DNA of 64,000 nucleotides from positions 346,871 to 410,870 of the forward strand of contig NZ_JALJXV010000004.1 of the NCBI RefSeq assembly GCF_024170285.1. The letters are read 5' to 3'. The notes under the pieces are model-generated. The model had not been told where the DNA came from. It did not search any database and worked only from the letters and a program-made list of their open reading frames with translations. The translations under genes and the position numbers were made by a program. The DNA comes from Natronocella acetinitrilica. GTDB taxonomy: Bacteria; Pseudomonadota; Gammaproteobacteria; Nitrococcales; Aquisalimonadaceae. How positions within the stretch are numbered: the first letter of the stretch is position 1; every line of letters begins with the position of its first letter. Positions 19,923-28,792 of this stretch are shown in pieces.

Positions 19923-20915
19923 ATGGCGCAGGGAACGATGTCGAAGCACTTGCCGCTTATCATGTTCACCGCTGTCTTTCTCGTCTGCTTCGCAATGCCG
20001 GCACAGGCGATGCGAATCACCTTCGCGCATCCCGCGCCCACCTCTGACCCTGCCCATCAGGCAATCGAGTGGTTTGCCGAGGCCATCCACGAGCGGTCGG
20101 ATGGAGAGATAACGGTCACAATCTATCCCAACGGTCAGCTTGGTGAGCAGCGCGAGTTCATACAGAGCATGCAGTCCGGTGGCATCAATATGGCCTTCGT
20201 TGCCGCGACTCACCTGACCAACTTTTCTCAGGACTTTGCGGTGCTCGACCTGCCATTCCTGGTGACCGATCAAGCCGATGTACCGGGGCTGCTTGAAGGC
20301 CCCGTTGGCGAGGCGCTCTTCGAGCAACTTGAGGAAATCAACCTCGTTGGAGTTGGCTTCTCGGAAGCCAGCTTTCGCGGCGTCATGATGCGGCGTCCGC
20401 TTGACGCCAATCATTCGCTGGCGGGCCAGACCATGCGCGTGCCTAACAGTGATGCCTATATTCAACTGTTTCGCAGCCTTGACGCGCGGCCCACACCACT
20501 CGCCTTTGGTGAGCTCTATTCCGCCTTGCAGCAGGGTGTGGTCGATGGTGCAGAGACCCTGGTGTCAGCCTACGTGACGTACGACTTCCACGAGGTGGCC
20601 CCGCATTTCTATTTCTCCAATCACACGCTTGGCGCGGGCATCTTTCTTGCCAGCCCTGCTTTCGTGGATGGCCTGTCCGACGAGCACCGGCAACTGGTGC
20701 TGGAAACGGGACGAGAGGCTGCTTTCAGGCACCGTGAGATCGAGGCAGAGACTGCGGCTGCGCTCATGCCGGAGGCCGAAGCCGCAGGCGCCACGTTCTC
20801 GGAGTTCACGCTGCCTGATGGCATTGATGAAAAGCTGGAAGAACTGTACGCCGGCTTTATCGCGGAATTCTCGCCTCCTGTGCAGGACGCAATCACCGAG
20901 TTCCTGGAGCGCTGA
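19923..20915 (+). CDS. dctP: TRAP transporter periplasmic substrate-binding protein (DctP family), copy 1
   Basis: A 330-residue DctP-type binding protein with signal peptide (about residues 6-29, cut after MPAQA) and mature start MRITFAHPAPTS. Family landmarks: IYPNGQLGEQREFIQ, VLDLPFLV, the ligand-carboxylate Arg in QTMRVPNSDAY, and LYSALQQGVVDGAE. The conserved Arg implies a carboxylate-bearing ligand. ATG 19923 was chosen for leader length; ATG 19938 is an alternative. Roughly four in five residues match the next gene. It is the first gene of the dctP-dctP-dctQ-dctM operon. Confidence 0.92.
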   Translation: MAQGTMSKHLPLIMFTAVFLVCFAMPAQAMRITFAHPAPTSDPAHQAIEWFAEAIHERSDGEITVTIYPNGQLGEQREFIQSMQSGGINMAFVAATHLTNFSQDFAVLDLPFLVTDQADVPGLLEGPVGEALFEQLEEINLVGVGFSEASFRGVMMRRPLDANHSLAGQTMRVPNSDAYIQLFRSLDARPTPLAFGELYSALQQGVVDGAETLVSAYVTYDFHEVAPHFYFSNHTLGAGIFLASPAFVDGLSDEHRQLVLETGREAAFRHREIEAETAAALMPEAEAAGATFSEFTLPDGIDEKLEELYAGFIAEFSPPVQDAITEFLER

Positions 20916-20981
20916 GCTTAACCGTTTCAAAGCGCTTCATGTGGGTCCCGATTCTTCTGACGATTCGATGGAGGTAGTCCC

Positions 20982-21974
20982 ATGGATAGCCAGTTCTTCC
21001 GCACCATGCGCCGTGCCGTTGTCACCGCAGGCCTGTTGTCCACCGGCGTGGTACTTCAGGCCCAGGCCACCAATATCACTTTCGCCCATCCCGCGCCGAC
21101 GTCCGATCCCTCCCACGAGGCGATCGAATGGTTCGCTGAGACAATAGAGGAGCGCTCGGATGGCGAGATCACGGTGACTATCTATCCCAATGGACAGTTG
21201 GGCGAGCAGCGTGAATTCATCCAGGGCATGCAGTCCGGTGGCATCAACATGGCCTTCGTTGCGGCGACGCATCTCACCAATTTCTCTCGGGATTTTGCAG
21301 TGCTTGATCTGCCGTTCCTTGTGACCGAACAGGAGGAGGTGTCCGACCTGCTGGAAGGTCCGCTGGGAGAAGCCCTTTTCGCCCAGCTGGAGCAGATCAA
21401 TCTCGTTGGCGTCGGGTTCTCAGAGGCGAGCTTCCGCGGCATCATGATGCGTCGGCCGCTGGATGAGGACCAATCGTTGTCTGGCAAGACAATGCGCGTT
21501 CCCAACAGCGAAGCCTATATCCAACTCTTCCGTGCCCTCGGCTCCCGGCCGACACCGGTGGCCTTCGGGGAACTTTACTCAGCACTGCAGCAGGGTGTTG
21601 TCGACGGGGCGGAGAATCTCGTTTCCGCTTACGTGACCTATGACTTCCACGAGGTCGCGCCGCACTTCTATTTCTCGAACCACACTCTGGGCGCCGGTAT
21701 TTTCCTGGCCAGTCCCACATTTCTGGAATCCCTGTCCGATGAGCATCGTGAACTGGTCATGGAGACGGGAAGGGAGGCTGCTTTCCTGCATCGCGAGATC
21801 GAGGCGGCCACGGCAGCGGCGCTGATGCCGGACGCTGAGGCCACGGGGGCAACGTTCAGCGATTTCAGTGTGCCGGAATCGGCAAACGAGGGTCTTGAAG
21901 CACTGTACGAGGCATTCATGGCCGAGTTTTCGCCGGAGGTTCGCGAGGCCCTGAATGCCTTCCTCGAGCGGTAA
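20982..21974 (+). CDS. dctP: TRAP transporter substrate-binding protein (DctP family), copy 2
   Basis: A tandem paralogue of the preceding gene, also 330 residues, with signal peptide ending near LQAQA. The binding cleft segments are nearly unchanged (KTMRVPNSEAY, HLTNFSRDFAVLDLPFLV, YFSNHTLGAGIFLASP). Differences cluster near the C-terminal helix (PESANEGLEALYEAF versus PDGIDEKLEELYAGF) and in the signal peptide. A GGAGG box sits 7 nt before the ATG. The 66-nt gap has no terminator or copy of the promoter element, so it is co-transcribed. It probably delivers a related ligand to the same membrane partners. Confidence 0.92.
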   Translation: MDSQFFRTMRRAVVTAGLLSTGVVLQAQATNITFAHPAPTSDPSHEAIEWFAETIEERSDGEITVTIYPNGQLGEQREFIQGMQSGGINMAFVAATHLTNFSRDFAVLDLPFLVTEQEEVSDLLEGPLGEALFAQLEQINLVGVGFSEASFRGIMMRRPLDEDQSLSGKTMRVPNSEAYIQLFRALGSRPTPVAFGELYSALQQGVVDGAENLVSAYVTYDFHEVAPHFYFSNHTLGAGIFLASPTFLESLSDEHRELVMETGREAAFLHREIEAATAAALMPDAEATGATFSDFSVPESANEGLEALYEAFMAEFSPEVREALNAFLER

Positions 21975-22515
21975 TTTGCGGTGGCGCGGGCAGCGGAGCG
22001 TGCTGTCCGCTTTACGCTGGCTGGAGGACCGGGTCGTCGCAGTCGAGCGCTTTCTTGGCTCCACATGCATGCTCGGTGTCGTGGCGATCTGCGCGATGCA
22101 GGTATTCGCCCGCTATGTCATCGGCTATCCGTTGCCTTGGAGCCAGGAACTGGCCACCTATCTGTTCATCTGGACGACGTTCTTCGGCGCGGCCATCGCC
22201 GTCTATAGCAGCGACCATCTGGCTATCCAGTACTTTCAGGATCTCCTGCCTGTCGCGGTCGCCAGGATCGTAGCCATATTCTGTTTCCTGATCGCTGTCG
22301 TGACCTGCGCGATCATCGGCTACATCTCGTTGCAGAACAGCCTGAACGCCATGGACCGCAGTGCAAGTCTTGGCTACTCCATGTCCTGGTTTTACGGGGC
22401 CATACCGGCTGGCTGCTTTCTCATGACCTACCACTTCACCATGCGCTTGATCGATATGGTGGCTGGAGAACCGCCGCCTGGACGTGGGCAGATACTGGAT
22501 GGTGAAACGCCGTGA
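21955..22515 (+). CDS. dctQ: TRAP transporter small membrane subunit (DctQ)
   Basis: A 186-residue integral-membrane protein with four predicted helices (~40-58, 75-93, 110-130 and 150-165). The DctQ signature is near FARYVIGYPLPWSQELATYL, followed by FIWTTFFGAAIAVYS. The ATG 21955 overlaps the previous gene by 20 nt. An in-frame TTG at 21976 just after that stop is an alternative start. It partners with DctM and both DctP proteins. It overlaps dctM by 4 nt. Confidence 0.92.
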   Translation: MPSSSGNLRWRGQRSVLSALRWLEDRVVAVERFLGSTCMLGVVAICAMQVFARYVIGYPLPWSQELATYLFIWTTFFGAAIAVYSSDHLAIQYFQDLLPVAVARIVAIFCFLIAVVTCAIIGYISLQNSLNAMDRSASLGYSMSWFYGAIPAGCFLMTYHFTMRLIDMVAGEPPPGRGQILDGETP

Positions 22516-23798
22516 CCGCACTGATCTTTGCCCTTCTGCTTGGCCTCCTGATACTCGGCGTTCCGGTAGTCGTAGTCATGGGGTTCGTCGGACTGCTCTC
22601 CATGTACCTGCTCGGCTTCCCTGTGAGCATGGTGGGACAGCGGATATTCGGCATGATGGACAGCTTTACCCTGCTTGCTATACCGCTTTTTATCCTGGCT
22701 GGTGAAATCATGAACGTCGCGGGCATCTCGCGGCGGCTTATCACCCTGGCCAAGGCCCTGCTGCCCATCCGTCGAGCCCGACTGGGCAAGGTTGTCGTTA
22801 CGACGGAGTATTTGTTCTCCGGTATCTCCGGTTCTACCGTTGCAGATACGGCGGCGATCGGAGCAGCCGTCATCCCCGAGATGCGGCGGGATGGCTACAC
22901 CGCCGCAAAGGCAACCGGTGTGGTATGCGGCGCCTGCGCAGCGGGAATGTTGGTGCCACCATCCATCACGATGATTGTCTACGGAGGCGTTGCCAACGTC
23001 TCTATTGGCGCACTTTTCGCCGCAGGCTTCATTCCAGCACTGTTCTGTGCCCTGGCCATGATGGTGCACCTGGACTTCGAGGACCGCAGAGGCATCATCA
23101 AGGAACGCCGCCCCGAGACCCGGGAACCACTCTGGCCAGCTTTCAAGGATTCCGGGTGGGCCCTGGGCATGCCCTTGATCATCATCGTCGGCATTCTTTC
23201 GGGGGTGTTTACTGCCACTGAGGCGGGGGTCGTGGCGGTCATCTATGCGCTGGTCATTGATGTCTTCGTCTATCGGGAACTCGATTTCGCCAGCATGAAA
23301 ACCATATTGGTCAAGGCGGTGAATCTGACCGGCGTTGTGGTGTTCCTGATCGCAATGTCGAGTCTGTTCGGATGGTATCTCACCGTGGAACAGGTTCCAC
23401 AGCGCCTGACCGCCTACATGGATGCGCTCAACCTCGGCCAGTTCGGCGTTCTCATCGCCGTCATTCTCTTCTTCCTGCTGCTGGGGATGGTCATGGATGG
23501 CATAGCCGCGGTCATCATGGTGGTGCCTATCCTGTTGCCGTCCTTGGCCGCCCTTGGCGTGGATCCGCTACACGCCGGCGTGTTGATTGTCGGCGCAACC
23601 GGGGTCGGGCTATTTACGCCACCGGTCGGTGCCGGCCTGTTCGTCGCGTGCGGCATCAGCGGTACGTCAATCGGAGCCGCTTCGCGGGCTGCCGCCCCTT
23701 ACTTGATAACAGTGAGTCTGGCGCTGGTTGCCCTTGCTTTCTTGCCAGGTGTTGCCACGTTCCTGCCTGAGTTGACCGGCCTTTATACGCCGCGCTAG
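22512..23798 (+). CDS. dctM: TRAP transporter large permease (DctM)
   Basis: A 428-residue permease of the DctM family that forms the Na+-coupled transport channel, with about 11-12 hydrophobic helices. Recognisable segments: IPLFILAGEIMN, FSGISGSTVADTAAIG, the helix-break GMLVPPSITMIVYG, and in the second half GMVMDGIAAVIMVVPILLP and GVGLFTPPVGAGLFVACGIS. The start GTG 22512 overlaps the dctQ stop. Complete, with no frameshift. It ends the operon; a stem-forming GC stretch follows without a clear T-tract. Confidence 0.95.
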   Translation: MTALIFALLLGLLILGVPVVVVMGFVGLLSMYLLGFPVSMVGQRIFGMMDSFTLLAIPLFILAGEIMNVAGISRRLITLAKALLPIRRARLGKVVVTTEYLFSGISGSTVADTAAIGAAVIPEMRRDGYTAAKATGVVCGACAAGMLVPPSITMIVYGGVANVSIGALFAAGFIPALFCALAMMVHLDFEDRRGIIKERRPETREPLWPAFKDSGWALGMPLIIIVGILSGVFTATEAGVVAVIYALVIDVFVYRELDFASMKTILVKAVNLTGVVVFLIAMSSLFGWYLTVEQVPQRLTAYMDALNLGQFGVLIAVILFFLLLGMVMDGIAAVIMVVPILLPSLAALGVDPLHAGVLIVGATGVGLFTPPVGAGLFVACGISGTSIGAASRAAAPYLITVSLALVALAFLPGVATFLPELTGLYTPR

Positions 23799-23904
23799 TC
23801 CAACGACCCGGGGGTCCCCTGAAAACGGGTTTCGATTACCATGATGGGCTGTGGGCTCGTATACCTACTGTTTGATGCTTAAATGGCAGGAGGAGGGAAG
23901 CCGG

Positions 23905-24297
23905 GTGGATGAACGGTCAACGGACCAGCGCAGAAAAGCATTTGTGATGGCGCTAACTGACATGGATCGTTATTGGGGTGAGTTGTTTGGTGATGAGGTG
24001 TACTACGATCTCAATTACTCGGACTTGTTCACGCGCATGTGGCTGGAGCGCGAACGAGAGTTCCGGAAGACGCAACTGTACGACCTGATGCCGAAGGTGA
24101 GTCATCGCACCGCTGTGAAGTATGTCCAGCGGGCAATCGACGAGGGGTTATTGGTTGAGCGAGTCGATCCAGATGACCTGCGATCGAAGCGCGTTTCCAT
24201 GTCTGCGGCACTGGTAAGTCGCATCGAGGAATTTCTCGACTATAGCCTGGAGGTCTTCGGGACAGGACCGTTCACGGCGACAGCCATTAGCGCATGA
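23905..24297 (+). CDS. Small winged-helix (MarR-like) DNA-binding protein, putative regulator of the TRAP module
   Basis: About 130 residues from GTG 23905, which follows a strong AGGAGG stretch (8 nt). The frame is open upstream, but this start has the best ribosome-binding site. The N-terminal ~55 residues are helical and acidic (DMDRYWGELFGDEVYYDLNY). A helix-turn-helix spans LMPKVSHRTAVKYVQRAIDEG, and the wing is LVERVDPDDLRSKRVSMSA, the D-x-R-S-K-x-V pattern seen in MarR wings. No ligand pocket could be assigned. Position just after dctM suggests local control. Exact family unknown. Confidence 0.65.
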   Translation: MDERSTDQRRKAFVMALTDMDRYWGELFGDEVYYDLNYSDLFTRMWLEREREFRKTQLYDLMPKVSHRTAVKYVQRAIDEGLLVERVDPDDLRSKRVSMSAALVSRIEEFLDYSLEVFGTGPFTATAISA

Positions 24298-24319
24298 GGC
24301 TGATTGTCGGAAACTTGAT

Positions 24320-24892
24320 ATGCGATACAGGATACTCAAGGCGGCACTTGTTCCCGGGTTGTTCATCCTTGCCATCTCGGCTGAGGCAACCATGCGCTGT
24401 GAAGGCGGCATAGCCCAGCGCGGTGACCGAACCTTCGAGATCGAGGACCTGTGCGGAACCCCGGATCTGCGTGAGCCGCTGTCTGTCGTGCGTGGTAACG
24501 ACGGGGCCCTGCTGACGGTGTCCGAGCGGTGGTATTACAACCCCGGGCCGCAAGGCCTGGTGCGAATGATCGACTTCCGTGACGGACGAGTGCGGCGTTT
24601 CGAGTCCGGTGGTTACGGATACCGGACATTTCCGGGTTCCGGTTGCAGTGCGCAAAGCCTACGGCGGGGTATGAACCGCATGGAGCTACTGGGCACGTGT
24701 GGTCCCCCAGATGCCCAGCAGACGCTCCCGCCGATCCAGACCCCTGGCTTCGGTCATGGCCATCATGCAGTTCGCCACCTGCCAGTCCGCGAGGAATGGT
24801 TCTATACGTTTGGCTCTGGGCAGCTGTCCCGCATAGTGACTCTCGAACACGGCCGCGTGACGCGGGTAGAAACCGGTCGGCGCACGCACTAG
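24320..24892 (+). CDS. DUF2845 domain-containing exported protein
   Basis: A 190-residue secreted protein with signal peptide ending near SAEA. It contains two copies of a Cys-centred motif: CEGGIAQRGDRTFEIEDLCG near residue 27 and CSAQSLRRGMNRMELLGTCG near 111. Each is followed by an aromatic strand (ERWYYNPGP, EEWFYTFGSG) and a late FRDGRVRR/LEHGRVTRVE strand. This two-repeat layout is the DUF2845 pattern; the paired cysteines probably form disulfides in the periplasm. Function unknown. Confidence 0.8.
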   Translation: MRYRILKAALVPGLFILAISAEATMRCEGGIAQRGDRTFEIEDLCGTPDLREPLSVVRGNDGALLTVSERWYYNPGPQGLVRMIDFRDGRVRRFESGGYGYRTFPGSGCSAQSLRRGMNRMELLGTCGPPDAQQTLPPIQTPGFGHGHHAVRHLPVREEWFYTFGSGQLSRIVTLEHGRVTRVETGRRTH

Positions 24893-24929
24893 TGTGCGAA
24901 CTTCTGTTACGGGACACCAGGACACACTG

Positions 24930-25181
24930 ATGGGTCGCAATCACTCCGATGAAGATCAGCACGCGCCAGAGAATTCGGATCTGCCGAAACCGGGTTTCTG
25001 GCAGGTCACACAAAGCATACTGGCTGCCGCCTTTGGCGTGCAGACAGAGGCGGCGCGTAGACGGGATTTCACACGTGGCAGCCCGATGCCCTACATCATC
25101 GGCGGCACGGTGTTTACGATTCTGCTGATCGTGGCGCTGGTAGTCATTGTGCGCGTGGTGCTGAGCAGGGCCGGCATGTAG
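24930..25181 (+). CDS. DUF2970 single-pass membrane protein
   Basis: An 83-residue protein with a hydrophilic N-terminus, the DUF2970 core GFWQVTQSILAAAFGVQTEA, a conserved RDFTRGSPMPYIIGG segment and one transmembrane helix at the C-terminus (FTILLIVALVVIVRVVL). ATG 24930 has an AGGA box. The family is small and uncharacterised. It lies tail-to-tail with valS, 19 nt apart. Confidence 0.8.
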   Translation: MGRNHSDEDQHAPENSDLPKPGFWQVTQSILAAAFGVQTEAARRRDFTRGSPMPYIIGGTVFTILLIVALVVIVRVVLSRAGM

Positions 25182-25200
25182 TGCCGACCCAGAGAGCACA

Positions 25201-27972
25201 CTACAGACGCTCGATCTTTTCGTACTGTGCCTCCAGCCGCTGCAGGGCGGACTGGAAACTCGCGACACGCTTGCGTTCCTGTTCCACCACTTCAGCCGGG
25301 GCTTTTTCGGTGAAGCTCGGATTGTCGAGCTTCTTCCTGGCTCGATCGAGGTCTGCCCGCGCCTTGTCCCGCTCTTTCGCGAGACGGCGTAGCTCGGCGT
25401 CCTTGTCGATGAGCCCGGCCATGGGAACCAGCACCTGCATGTCTCCAACCAGGGCAATGGCCGACTCGGGTGCTTCTTCGCCATCAGCAAGCACGGTAAT
25501 GCTTTCCAGCCGTGCCAGGCGTTCAACGTACAGTCGATGCTCGGAGAGCCGACGACGATCATCGTCGCCAGCCTGTTGTAACAGAACCGGCAGTGCCTTG
25601 TTGGGCGGGATGTCCATTTCGCCGCGAATCCGCCGTACACCCAGGATGAAGGACTTCACCCAGGCAATGTCTGCCTCCGCCGCGGTGTCCCGTCGGCTTT
25701 CGTCTGCAACCGGATAGGCCTGGAACATGATGCTGTCGGCCTGAACACCCGCCAGCGGTGCGACGCGTTGCCAGATTTCTTCTGTAATGAAAGGCAGGAA
25801 TGGATGGGCCAGGCGCAGCACGGCCTCCAGCACCCGTACCAGCGTGCGGCGGGTGCCACGCAGGGCGAGCGCATCGTCCGCGGTCTGGAGTACTGGTTTG
25901 GATAACTCCAGGTACCAGTCGCAGTACTCGTTCCAGATGAACTCGTAGAGGGCCTGGCTGGCCAGGTCGAGGCGGTAGCTACGGATGTGCTGGTCGACTT
26001 CCTGCTCCGTTGCCTGCAGACGGGAGATGATCCAGCGCTCCGCAAGCCCCAGGGTGACCTCACCGCCGTCGACACCGCAATCCTGATCTTCGGTATTCAT
26101 CAGTACGTAGCGTGCCGCGTTCCACAGCTTGTTGCAGAAGTTGCGGTACCCGTCCACGCGGCCCATGTCGAAGACGACGTCGCGGCCGGTGGTGGCCAGG
26201 GAGCAGAACGTGAAGCGCAGGGCATCCGTACCGTGGGGCTCGATGCCGTTCGGGAACTGGCGGCGGGTGGCTTTCTCGATGCTGGCGGCCTTTTGCGGCT
26301 GCATCAGTCCTGCCGTGCGCTTGGCCACCAGGGATTCCAGGTCGATGCCGTCGATGATGTCCAGCGGGTCGAGGACGTTGCCCTTGGACTTGGACATCTT
26401 CTGCCCGTCGGCATCGCGCACCAGGCCATGGATATAGACCTCATGGAACGGCACCTCGTCCATGAACTTCATGCCGAACATGATCATTCGAGCCACCCAG
26501 AAGAAGATGATGTCGAACCCGGTGACCAGCACATTGGTGGGGTAGAACGTCTTCAGTTCCGGCGTCTGCTCCGGCCAGCCCAGGGTGGAAAATGGCCACA
26601 GGGCCGACGAGAACCACGTGTCCAGCACGTCTTCGTCCTGGCGCAGGGGGACATCCCGACCATGTTTGTCGCGGGCCTGTTGTTTGGCGTCTTCCTCGCT
26701 GCGGGCAACGAAGATATTGCCGTCCTCGTCGTACCAGGCGGGAATCCGGTGCCCCCACCAGATCTGCCGCGAGATGCACCAGTCCTCGATGCGGCGCATC
26801 CAGTCGTAATAGGTGTTCTTCCAGTTGTCCGGCACGAAGCGGATACGGCCGTCTTCCACGGCCTCGATGGCCGGTTTCGCCAATGGTTCTGCCCGCACGA
26901 ACCATTGGTCCGTGAGAAACGGCTCGATGACTGCACCGGTGCGGTCACCGCGGGGCACCATGAGCTTGTGTGGTTCGATGCGCTCCATCAGCCCCTGGGC
27001 TTCAAGATCAGCCACGATGCGCTTGCGTGCCTCGTAGCGGTCCAGTCCCTGATAGGCAATGGGCGCCTCTTCATTGATCTGTGCGTCTTCCGTGAAGATG
27101 TTGATCAGCGGCAGGTCATGGCGCTGGCCAACGGCGTAATCGTTGAAGTCGTGGGCAGGGGTGATCTTCACGCAGCCGGAGCCAAAGCTCGGGTCCACGT
27201 AATCGTCTGCGATGACCGGGATTTCCCGGTCGGTGAGAGGCAGGCGGATCGTTTTACCGATCAGGTGCCGATAGCGCTCGTCGTCGGGGTGCACGGCCAC
27301 GGCGGTGTCGCCGAGCATGGTCTCCGGCCGGGTGGTGGCGACCACCAGGGAGTCGCTGCCGTCGGCCAGGGGATAGCGCATATGCCAGAGACTGCCCTGT
27401 TCTTCCTCTGCCAGTACTTCCAGATCGGAGACCGCTGTGTGCAGCACCGGATCCCAGTTCACCAGGCGCTTGCCGCGGTAGATGAGCCCGTCTTCATGCA
27501 GGCGCACGAAGACTTCGCGCACGGCATGGGAGAGACGGTCGTCCATGGTGAAGCATTCCCGTGACCAATCCACCGATGCGCCCATGCGCCGAAGTTGCCG
27601 GGTGATGGTGCCGCCGGACTCCGCTTTCCATTCCCAGACCCGGTCGATGAAGGCATCACGGCCAAGGTCGTGGCGTGTCTTGCCTTCCTGGTTGAGTTGG
27701 CGCTCAACTACCATCTGCGTGGCAATACCGGCATGGTCCGTGCCCGGCTGCCACAGCGTGCGATCACCCCGCATGCGATGGTAACGGGTGAGCACATCCA
27801 TGATGGTGTCCTGGAAGGCATGGCCCATGTGCAGCGTGCCGGTAACGTTGGGCGGCGGAATGACAATGCAGTAGGCCGGGCCGCTGCCGCTCGCTGGCGC
27901 GAACAGGTTGCGCTGCTCCCAGTCGTCGTACCAACGTTGCTCAATGGCCTTGGGATCGTACGTCTTGTCCAT
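25201..27972 (-). CDS. valS: Valine--tRNA ligase
   Basis: Class Ia synthetase, 923 aa, of bacterial ValRS length. The HIGH-type motif is [13 protein letters not shown] near residue 42, and the editing (CP1) domain includes [20 protein letters not shown]. The KMSKS motif is [15 protein letters not shown]-terminal coiled-coil arm is visible ([20 protein letters not shown]). It is downstream of pepA-holC-88-aa gene, the usual gammaproteobacterial order, and is probably part of that transcript. Confidence 0.97.
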   Translation of the reverse strand: MDKTYDPKAIEQRWYDDWEQRNLFAPASGSGPAYCIVIPPPNVTGTLHMGHAFQDTIMDVLTRYHRMRGDRTLWQPGTDHAGIATQMVVERQLNQEGKTRHDLGRDAFIDRVWEWKAESGGTITRQLRRMGASVDWSRECFTMDDRLSHAVREVFVRLHEDGLIYRGKRLVNWDPVLHTAVSDLEVLAEEEQGSLWHMRYPLADGSDSLVVATTRPETMLGDTAVAVHPDDERYRHLIGKTIRLPLTDREIPVIADDYVDPSFGSGCVKITPAHDFNDYAVGQRHDLPLINIFTEDAQINEEAPIAYQGLDRYEARKRIVADLEAQGLMERIEPHKLMVPRGDRTGAVIEPFLTDQWFVRAEPLAKPAIEAVEDGRIRFVPDNWKNTYYDWMRRIEDWCISRQIWWGHRIPAWYDEDGNIFVARSEEDAKQQARDKHGRDVPLRQDEDVLDTWFSSALWPFSTLGWPEQTPELKTFYPTNVLVTGFDIIFFWVARMIMFGMKFMDEVPFHEVYIHGLVRDADGQKMSKSKGNVLDPLDIIDGIDLESLVAKRTAGLMQPQKAASIEKATRRQFPNGIEPHGTDALRFTFCSLATTGRDVVFDMGRVDGYRNFCNKLWNAARYVLMNTEDQDCGVDGGEVTLGLAERWIISRLQATEQEVDQHIRSYRLDLASQALYEFIWNEYCDWYLELSKPVLQTADDALALRGTRRTLVRVLEAVLRLAHPFLPFITEEIWQRVAPLAGVQADSIMFQAYPVADESRRDTAAEADIAWVKSFILGVRRIRGEMDIPPNKALPVLLQQAGDDDRRRLSEHRLYVERLARLESITVLADGEEAPESAIALVGDMQVLVPMAGLIDKDAELRRLAKERDKARADLDRARKKLDNPSFTEKAPAEVVEQERKRVASFQSALQRLEAQYEKIERL

Positions 27973-28069
27973 GCCTTACCTTGTCACTGTGTGAATAACG
28001 AAATGAGTCGCCGCCGGGGCTGCCGGCAAAGCCGTGCATTATAGCCGACTGGCTGGGGGTGTCGCCGGC

Positions 28070-28336
28070 TCAGGACGGTTCGTCGCGGTCCTGGGGTTGC
28101 CGTCGGCCGACGTGGCCGCGTACCCGTGCCGCGACTTCGTCCACCAGGCTGCCGGCTACAGGCCTGAGCTCGGCAGGGACGCGCTGGCCCCAACCCTCGG
28201 TCTCCGGGGCCGACCCACTGTCCGCGGCCTGTTCCGAGAGCGGAAGCCACAAGCCCAGCGGCTTGAGGCGGTCGCCGGGGCAGATCACATCGGTCAGCAC
28301 GGTGGGGTCGTCCGGTTTGTTCTTGTCTGTCGCCAT
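28070..28336 (-). CDS. Conserved hypothetical protein between holC and valS
   Basis: An 88-residue hydrophilic protein with no recognised domain. It starts one base after the holC stop, so translation is coupled. It contains a Pro-rich centre (CPGDRLKPLGLWLPLSEQAA) and an acidic/basic C-terminus. Small uncharacterised ORFs occur at this place between holC and valS in pseudomonads, which supports a real gene, but sequence alone does not tell its role. Confidence 0.6.
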   Translation of the reverse strand: MATDKNKPDDPTVLTDVICPGDRLKPLGLWLPLSEQAADSGSAPETEGWGQRVPAELRPVAGSLVDEVAARVRGHVGRRQPQDRDEPS

Positions 28337-28777
28337 TCATCCGATCCGGTGGTAGTGCAGGTCCATGCCCAGGTCACGGTACTGCCGGAATCGGCTGCGC
28401 GCCGGCGCGAGCAGACGTTCACTCTGGTCGGCGATTTCCGCCAGGCGATTGCAACCGACAGCCGGTTCAGGCTCTGAAGGCGCCAGGTTGATCATCAGAT
28501 CATAGGCATTGCCCGGGGTCTGCTCCGCCGCGCCGATCACCACCGGATCCTGTTCATCGGCGCTGTCGACAACGGCATGAGGCACAAAGGCACCATCCCG
28601 AAAGGTCCACAGCAAGGCATCCAGACGGGTCGCCTGCGCCTGGTCTTCGGCGCGCACGAACACCCGGTAGCCTTGATGCCATGCCTTCTCTACCAGGCGG
28701 CAGGCGAGCAGCTCACGATCACCGGCGCTGGTGCCCTCGAGCACGTAGAAATCCGCCCGACGTTGCGCCGTGACCAT
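28337..28777 (-). CDS. holC: DNA polymerase III subunit chi
   Basis: The chi subunit (146 aa) links the clamp loader (through psi) to SSB. The family fold is visible from ADFYVLEGTSAGDRELLACR, VEKAWHQGYRVFVRAED and ALLWTFRDGAFVPHAV to DLMINLAPSEPE. It lies 15 nt after pepA and shares its transcript. No separate holD was found in the window, but see the psi-like N-terminus of the glycosylase at 16668. Confidence 0.92.
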   Translation of the reverse strand: MVTAQRRADFYVLEGTSAGDRELLACRLVEKAWHQGYRVFVRAEDQAQATRLDALLWTFRDGAFVPHAVVDSADEQDPVVIGAAEQTPGNAYDLMINLAPSEPEPAVGCNRLAEIADQSERLLAPARSRFRQYRDLGMDLHYHRIG

Positions 28778-28792
28778 GGGGCACCCTCTCTA

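Noticed and set aside
25987..27564. 525-codon ORF opposite valS
   Set aside because: Antisense shadow of valS, which has complete synthetase motifs on the other strand.
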